A stretch of DNA of 64,000 nucleotides from NCBI GenBank assembly GCA_963971225.1, contig OZ020268.1:51200404-51264403 (forward strand). The letters run 5' to 3'. Position 1 is the first letter of the stretch; each line of letters opens with the position of its first letter. The stretch is from Melieria omissa. Taxonomy: Eukaryota; Arthropoda; Insecta; Diptera; Ulidiidae. The notes under the pieces are model-generated. The model was not told the origin of the DNA and made no database searches. It was given only the letters and a program-made list of their open reading frames with translations. Positions 57,603 to 64,000 of this stretch are shown one piece after another. The translations under genes and the position numbers were made by a program.

Positions 57603-57884
57603 GTGTCTTTTAGGCGCTTACGCTAACTTTCTTCATTACTTTTATAGCCAACATACAATAATTTTTGCTTAGTGTGCACTTGTGGCATTCAGACTGCTTA
57701 TTGTAGAAATTTAGAACTTTACGAAAGTAGGAAATTGAATGGAGGGAGTGAGAGGGGAGGAGAAAGTGGCTAGTAGCATGTGGGCGTGGCGTAAATTTAC
57801 GCATTAAATGTGTGTGCAATCAATATTCATTCAGGGAGCGCAAAATTTAAGCCACGCTGAACTGCTGACATCCTAAAAGTATGG
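57603..57884. promoter_or_regulatory. Inverted pair of Su(Hw)-like sites
   Basis: GTCTTTTAGGCGC (57603-57615, plus) faces CCTAAAAGTATGG (57872-57884, minus; preceded by ACAT as in CATCCTAAAGGTATGC) across 256 bp. Confidence 0.35.
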
Positions 57885-58255
57885 AGCAAAAAGTGGCAAT
57901 AATGTGGCATGGTGCGGTTTGTGATTTGTTTTGTTTCAGAAATCTCATTGTCAAGATTAGAAGAAAGTTTTAGAATTTAAATTTTGCTTGACTTTAAATA
58001 ATTTTATTTTTTTTCCAGGATTTTGTTTCTTTTTTGACCTCAAGTTTGAACACCTTAGTGCAAACATTGAAAGTTGATTAATAAAGACACTCACTCACTT
58101 GTAGTCACTCTCGCACACACACACACATACACACAGTCCCCAGTACGCCAACCGCAACTACCATAAACGGATTGTGCGTATTTCCTGCCACATTTTGGTT
58201 TTAGTTGATGCAAAAACCAAACAAAAAGCAAAAACACTCACACCAAATTGCCATT

Positions 58256-58270
58256 GCATGCTTTTAGGCT
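58256..58270 (+). promoter_or_regulatory. Su(Hw)-like site (variant)
   Basis: TTGCATGCTTTTAGGCTTTG; one core change (A to G). Confidence 0.4.
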
Positions 58271-59399
58271 TTGCCTTGAAGTTTGCTGTAGCTTTAAGGG
58301 CAACTTGTCTCAGACTAATGTCGGAAATATCAGAAATCACTGTCGCGCTTACGTTCAGATGGAAAGGGCGTATTGCAGGTTAGTGTGTGTGCGTGTGTGT
58401 CAGACAAGCAACTAGATTGAATCAGGCAGCAAACGTTCGAATCTTTGTATGTGTGTGTGTATGTAGGCAACATGGCAAATTGCATTAAGCTGATGAGATT
58501 TGCGCAAATCAGTGATATGCAACTGTCGAGATTTGTGCGAAACAAACAGCAGCAACGAAAATATATACGAAGCGTAACAAAAAATGGCAGCAAGAAAAGT
58601 AGAAAGGTGAAACCGTGATAGTTAAATGTGTAGACAGCTGCGTGTGTGGGCGCCCAAATGTTGGCAACTACTATGTGCCGATGGGAAATTGTTGCTGACG
58701 GTTGCAGTGAAAGATGAAATTGAGCTGTTCAGGGTGAAAAAACTAAAAATCTAAAACAAAAGATTTAATCTGTAAATGTTTTGTTTAAAAAAATCATTTT
58801 AGGACTAAACATTTTATGAAAAAATATTAAATGAATTAAATGTAATTTCAATACTACAAATTATAATAATATAAATAAAATTAGTTAAAGCAATTTGTAG
58901 ATGTAAAAAAGGTCAAAATTAATAATAAGTAAAACAGAAAGTTTAAGAATTTCAGTTCTAAAAAAATGTTCTTACATAGCCAACCTTTAAAAGTTAAATT
59001 AAACATTATACTTAAAATTAAAATAAAAAATTAATTAGGTTAAAAAATAAAAACAATTTCATCTGCAAAACTGTTGTTAAAAACAAAAACAATTCAAGAT
59101 TAAAGTTTTAAAATTTTTTATTAAAAATTAATTAGATTAAAAATTTTGTAAAATATAAAACTAAGAAATTAAGTGTTATGAAATTATGAAATGACATTTT
59201 TATAAAATTGAATTAAAAAAAAAAAAATTTTTTATAAAATTTTAAATTTTTATGGAAATAAAATTTTATTTTATAAATTAAAATTTTAACCAACTAAAAA
59301 TATATGAATTTAAATTTATAAAAATTAAAAAACAAATTCTATGTTATAAATTTAAATTCATAACAATTGAAAATAAAAGTTTATTTTAATTTATTTAAT

Positions 59400-59738
59400 T
59401 TTTTTATTTTATTTTATTTTATTTTATTTTATTTCATTTTATTTTATTTTATTTTATTTTATTTTATTTTATTTTATTTTATTTTATTTTATTTTATTTT
59501 ATTTTATTTTATTTTATTTTATTTTATTTTATTTTATTTTATTTTATTTTATTTTATTTCGTTTTATCTTATTTTATTTTATTTTATTTTATTTTATTTT
59601 ATTTTATTTTATTTTATTTTATTTTATTTTATTTTATTTTATTTTATTTTATTTTATTTTATTTTATTTTATTGTATTTTATTTTATTTTATTTTATTTT
59701 ATTTTATTTTATTTTATTATGTTTTATTTTATTTTATT
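59400..59738. repeat. (ATTTT)n microsatellite, about 340 bp
   Basis: About 67 pentamers with only a few variants (TTTCATTTTA at 59432, TTCGTTTTATC at 59559, TTGTATTTTA at 59672). It reads as the reverse complement of the (AAAAT)n block at 41.35 kb. The 136-codon Phe-Ile-Leu-Tyr frame is an artefact. Confidence 0.98.
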
Positions 59739-60840
59739 TATTTATTATTCTATTTATTTGTTATTTATTATTATTAAATTATTATTGGTCAAGAAAGTTA
59801 TTGTTGAAAAATTTAATTTGAAAAGAAAGGAAATTCGTGCATTAAAAATAAAAAAAAAAATAATAATAAAAATTTAATCTGTAAATCTTTACACTTCTCA
59901 ATCTGAAAATTAAAATTTTTTCATTTTTATAAATTTACCGTTGATGAACATGTTTGTATAGAACCGAAATTTTCAACTTTTAATCCGATTTATTACACAA
60001 TTTGATTTATTGACACCTGCAAAACGCGCTGAGAATCGAATTTCATAATATTTAAAAAAATTTAATGGATGCTAACACACGCAAAAAGCACACACAGTGC
60101 AACAATATACAGAAGTGTAAAATAACAAAATAAGCAAAATTCATTAAAAAACAAAAAATTTCAGCTAATAACAATTTATCATACCTCAGTTCAGGAAATC
60201 TGTTTTGGAAATGTTGAACAGTTTCTTTGCACAGACAACAATTTAAGGTTCAAGACAGCAACGCAGTCCTTACACAAACACATACATATATACACACAAA
60301 CATAGAATGTCCTTTTCCTCCATAAAAAAAACACACAAACTGCGTTTTTCTTCCAAAACAAACCAAAAAAACACACAAACACTTTTTCTTCTGTTAACTT
60401 TTTCCTTAAAAAAATACACTCACACTCACACTAATGAAAACAGAATTTAATGAAATTTCTAAAACAATCAAAATCATGTTGTACCCGATTAATAAAAAAA
60501 AGAAAAAATGCACAAAATTAATAAAAGAAAAACATTCAAATAATTACTTAACCCACGAGCATAAGTGGTTATAAATAACAAATTTAATCAAAATTAGTGA
60601 AAACAATACAATGTATAAAATTAAATATTTTGTATTTTTATATTTTGCGTTTAGCCAAAAGCATTCTCTCGTTTGCTAATTTTTCGTACAAAAAAGGCGT
60701 AATGCGTATTTAATGCCATCTGTCAGTATAATTAAATATACATTAAATTAATTGCTGTCTTTTTTAAGGTTTTTTTTCTAATAAAGGGGAATTGGGCAAA
60801 AAGTGTTGGGTGAAGTAAAAAAATTCAAAATGTCTGATAC
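59739..60840. other. AT-rich sequence, no feature
   Basis: A-rich with ACACACAAAC-type words near 60290-60430. No RNA, repeat unit or coding signal that I can support. Confidence 0.35.
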
Positions 60841-61890
60841 AATGATCAATTCTTGCAATCAACTCTTTTTTGCCTCAAACTGCATAGTACTTTTTCAGTT
60901 CCATCACAAGAATAACGTCAAACCTGTCATCAAACCTGGAATTAATACTTAACATCAATCAATGTTTTACAAAAGTCTTGAAGCCCTCAATTATCATCGA
61001 ACAAGGGAATAAGGGAAAAATTTAACCAATACCACAACATAAAACCTGGGATCCAATTTAGTTTATAATAGTATTGACAGCCTCAAATGACTACAGATAT
61101 GATATTATATCATCATAACTGCACGGTACTCTTTTAGTCCTATCATAAGCATAGCATCAAATCTGGCCTCAATCTTTGATATCAAACTTTGCTATCAATC
61201 CTCGTTTTATAACAGTATTGGCTGCCTCAAGTATTTTCAAACAAACATCGTTTCTCGTGTCATACTCTTTTAGTTTTGCCAAAATCACGAAATTAAACCA
61301 ATCAATCTTTGGAGAATATGGCATCAATCTTGATTCACCAAAATGATTAATTTTTTCAAATGTTTTCACAGATGTACTCTTTCTGTTCCACCACAAATCT
61401 GGCATCAATCTTTGATATTAATCATGGTTCACAATAGTCCTGGCGTCCTCAAATATCATCGAATACGATATTTTCCATATAGTCTACCATACTTCTTCAA
61501 TTTCATCACTAGCACAACATCAAACATGGCATCAATTCTTGGCATCAATCATGGTTTTTTTTTAAAGCCTCAAATGTTTTCAAACATGATCATTTCCCAC
61601 TTGGTTGTTTACGATACTCTTTTAATTCTACCACAAGCATTGCAAGACACCTGGAATCAATCTTTGGCTTGATGTCAAGTTTAATACTTGACATCAATTA
61701 TTGCATCAATCCTTGGCTTAAAAATTGATGCACTAAACGACTTGACGGCCTCAGATGCCCTCAAACATTATAACTTTTCGCATCATAGTTCACAACACTC
61801 ATTCTTTCAGTTACACCAAAAGGGGAGCATCAAATTTTGCATCAATCTCTTGCATCAATGTGTGATTTTGTAGGCTCTAACTTTGTATTA
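60841..61890. repeat. Tandem array U, unit about 115-135 bp
   Basis: GGCATCAATCTTTGATATCAA + TCATGGTTTACAATAGTCTT + GGCTGCCTCAAATATTTTCAAAC... CATACTCTTTTAGTTCTACCAC + AAGCATAGCATCAAACCTGG recurs about eight times. The CTCTTTTAGTT-type word lies near 61128, 61263, 61378, 61491 and 61616. Confidence 0.8.
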
Positions 61891-62280
61891 CTATATTTTT
61901 AGACGTGATTGATCTTTTGTTGTCTCTAATTTTTGCAAAAATGGCTCGATTTCGTTGCATCAATCCATATGAAGTCATTGAGAATTTTTAGGCTGTAATT
62001 TTTCATTCCCTAGTAGATATGTCTTCATATATGAGGATTGATTACAAAGTTGTATAGAGCGCCCTCTGTGCATCCATTACTGCCAGCTAGGTGATTTTGG
62101 TAGAAAACATTGAGGTTGGTGTCTTGGATAAGCTTCTTTTGGATGATGTATACGGTGTTGTAAGAAATCACGTAGGTTGGTGTCTTTGATAAGCTTCTTT
62201 TGGATGATTTGGACACATTTTCTCTAGTCCGAACTGACGCTGTTAGTTAATTCTTACTTGTGTATGGTTCGAGCTTAAAA
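61891..62280. repeat. 61-bp tandem duplication and flanks
   Basis: AGGTTGGTGTCTTGGATAAG + CTTCTTTTGGATGAT at 62113 recurs at 62174 with one difference. The rest is unremarkable. Confidence 0.85.
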
Positions 62281-64000
62281 TAGTTATGGCCTGTCATCTA
62301 CCCATCTTTGTTACATACATATGTACGTCCTTTCCATATCACCCACCTGATTTTTTTCAAACTGTTCACACTGCTCGCACTTTTTTTAGGCTCAGCTTAC
62401 TTCAGTGTTTTTACGTTTTTACATCTCCCTTTTTGTTTCTTCCTTTTTTCTTGTCATTTTTCATTCATTTTTTTCATGGTTTTTTTGCGTTACTAACTTT
62501 TGCTCTGCTTGGGTGCACCAACGCCGCCAGTTATGACCCCTCCTCCCCTCACAATAGTGCGCTGTAGGGCATGAAAGTATACAAATAAATTTCTACACCA
62601 ACGCAAACATACAGACAAGGATACGCGCACACACACACACACCATATGCTGACAGCATGTTTGAAAAAATTTGTATTTAACTGCTTGCATGCGATTTTTT
62701 CGATGCTTTCAGTCAACTTTTTTTGCAATGTTGTTGCCGTTGTTGTTGTGGTTATTTTTTTGTGATGGCTGCTGGTGCGTTGTCGTTTAAATCCCGCACA
62801 GAAGTTACGTTTAATTATTGACTGCGGTAAAGCGATTAACATTTTTAGCCCGTAATTGCATTTCGTTGTTTGCAACGATGACAGCCAACCAACCAACCAG
62901 CCGGGACATCATCCAGCAAAATACCAAAAAGAGAGAGAGGGGGAAAACTCCAAATCACTGAAGCTTCACGGCCCGCAGCCAGTTGTCGGTAGTCGGTGTG
63001 CTTAGTTTGTTTGTTTGTTTGTTTAGTTGGTTTGATTGTTTGGTACGCTGCTTTGGTTTGACATACGCCAACAGCAAAATTTTGCTACACTTTGATTAAT
63101 GTGTATCCACGCACACACACACACACACGCATACATGCACACTGATACTGACGCGTTGACATGCCGGGCTCATGTTGTGCGCAGCAACAGCAGCAACATT
63201 GGCCCGAAGCAACAGCGACAGCAGCCGCAGCAATGGCATCAAACGCCACCCAACGCTTCACATTGAATTTGGTTTATTGATGCATACTTTTTGGCGTGCT
63301 TGCATTTACATTAGGTGCTCGCTTGCTGTCAGTTTTTTTGATTTTGCTTTTTTGAACTTGCTTCTCCCCCAGTACGCTTCACATCTCTCCCTGTCTCACT
63401 ACTCCTCTGCATCTCCTCGCTCACCTTTCCTCATCCACTTCTTTCCCTTTAGGTCCATTTGACCTGCACTGACGTCAACTAAGCTGGGGCTCGCGGTAGG
63501 TCGTGGGCGGTGCGCGCTCGATGAAGCATTGGCAACAACGTTGTGCGGCGCTCCGCAAGTTTTTAATTTAGTTTAAATGCGCTGCGGCTGCCCGTCGTTG
63601 TTGTCGCCACCAGCATTGGTGGCGTTTAATTGCATTTTGTGCACATAATGAATTTAGTCGGCGAGCCTAAAAGTGTGCTGCAGCAACTCAACATTTGCCA
63701 ACACACACGCTGTGCTATTCTTGCTAAATGTAACAGCAATTTTCGTATTGCAATTAATTTGTTGCAATTATTTTGATTTATTTAACTTTATCTGTGTCAA
63801 TTGGCAATGGCATTTCGACCCAAAAATATGCAACAATAAATGTAGTTTTATTGCCGGAAATGAACTGCATGGCAAAACGCTTGAAATTGCGCTGTAAATT
63901 ATTTGGTTACATTAGCGCCTAAAAGTGTGCTCCACGTGTGGCATATTAGCATGAAACATGGTAACGTTGGCAACTGTGTGGCATAAAATGTTGGCAAATG
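62281..64000. other. Unique island to end of window
   Basis: GC-richer unique sequence with CACACACACACACACC near 62631, GTTGTTGTTGTGG near 62738, (GTTT)n at 63005-63025, CACACACACACACACACGC near 63112 and CAACAGCAGCAACATT near 63186. Three Su(Hw)-like sites. Frames of 60-115 codons are repeat-driven and no gene is recognised. Confidence 0.45.
63282..63930. promoter_or_regulatory. Three Su(Hw)-like sites in 650 bp
   Basis: ATGCATACTTTTTGGCG (63282-63296, plus) faces GCCTAAAAGTGTGC (63665-63678, minus) and GCGCCTAAAAGTGTGC (63915-63930, minus). The two minus copies share CACAC for CATAC with the 13061 site, a sub-variant. Confidence 0.45.

Larger units (their letters stand above)
57261..59398. 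other. Unique island, then AT-rich block
   Basis: Unique sequence to about 58.74 kb, with CACACACACACACATACACAC near 58116, GTGTGTGTGCGTGTGTGTC near 58383 and Su(Hw)-like sites. From 58.74 to 59.40 kb the DNA is nearly pure A/T, with loosely repeated TTAAAATTAAAATAAAAAAT / GTTAAAAAT words. Confidence 0.45.

Noticed and set aside
59367..59777. 136-codon frame of Phe-Ile-Leu-Tyr repeats, and the 126-codon frame at 41150-41530
   Set aside because: Pure translation of (ATTTT)n; a pentanucleotide repeat lacking stop codons stays open in one frame.

Overview
This is eukaryotic, AT-rich, non-coding DNA, most likely from a higher fly. A tephritid fruit fly is my best guess. The evidence is the many CA/GT and CAA/GTT simple repeats, the mariner, rosa-like DD41D, hAT, pogo and Harbinger relics, and the absence of any long ORF with exon-like character. 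I recognise no host protein-coding gene. All recognisable protein homology belongs to decayed transposases. The window looks like a gene desert or the inside of a very large intron.

Layout. Islands of unique sequence laced with (CA)n/(GT)n and (CAA)n tracts (about 0-0.8, 2.8-4.0, 5.9-7.5, 11.8-15.4, 18.1-20.0, 21.3-22.7, 26.0-30.7, 32.4-33.4, 37.7-38.8, 39.7-44.5, 47-49.7, 51-52.6, 57.3-58.7 and 62.2-64.0 kb) alternate with degenerate tandem arrays. Each array has its own unit of roughly 60-255 bp that I see nowhere else in the window. Into this, transposable elements have inserted: a 739-bp internally deleted DD34D mariner (23.56-24.29 kb), a DD41D mariner relative (24.43-25.31 kb), a Tigger/pogo-type MITE (25.70-25.97 kb), a second pogo-like MITE (35.32-35.54 kb), a Tc1/mariner relic with AGGAG termini (35.92-36.81 kb), a hAT relic with an 8-bp target duplication (36.89-37.61 kb), a Harbinger-type MITE with TAA duplications (45.24-45.67 kb), a very decayed mariner-like relic (49.73-50.29 kb), and two copies of a tRNA-derived SINE (34.95-35.27 and 56.30-56.63 kb).

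The most striking signal is a 15-16 bp word, GCATACTTTTAGGCGC, that recurs through the whole window. I count 29 copies with an exact GCATACTTT or GTATACTTT core and about 30 weaker variants. With its usual upstream bases it fits the published Drosophila Suppressor of Hairy-wing [Su(Hw)] insulator-protein consensus (YRYTGCATAYYY from gypsy; YWGCMTACTTHY from genomic sites). Many copies are isolated in unique sequence. About 23 lie in one head-to-tail array at 8.3-11.8 kb, commonly 131-136 bp apart. Four lie in a second array (39.46-39.71 kb) at 78-80 bp spacing. Others resemble the gypsy-type sites (GGTATGCAATGAAAA) in a third degenerate array at 33.4-36.9 kb. If bound, this would be a far larger native insulator-site cluster than I know of in Drosophila.

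Other structure: a near-perfect palindrome of about 380 bp at 4.46-4.84 kb, an exact 371-bp tandem duplication at 31.64-32.38 kb (recent, or an assembly artefact), two long pentanucleotide arrays in opposite orientation, and a tRNA-Met-like pseudogene at 16.9 kb. All coordinates were read by eye. Array boundaries are approximate, while element ends defined by terminal repeats and target duplications should be exact to a base or two.
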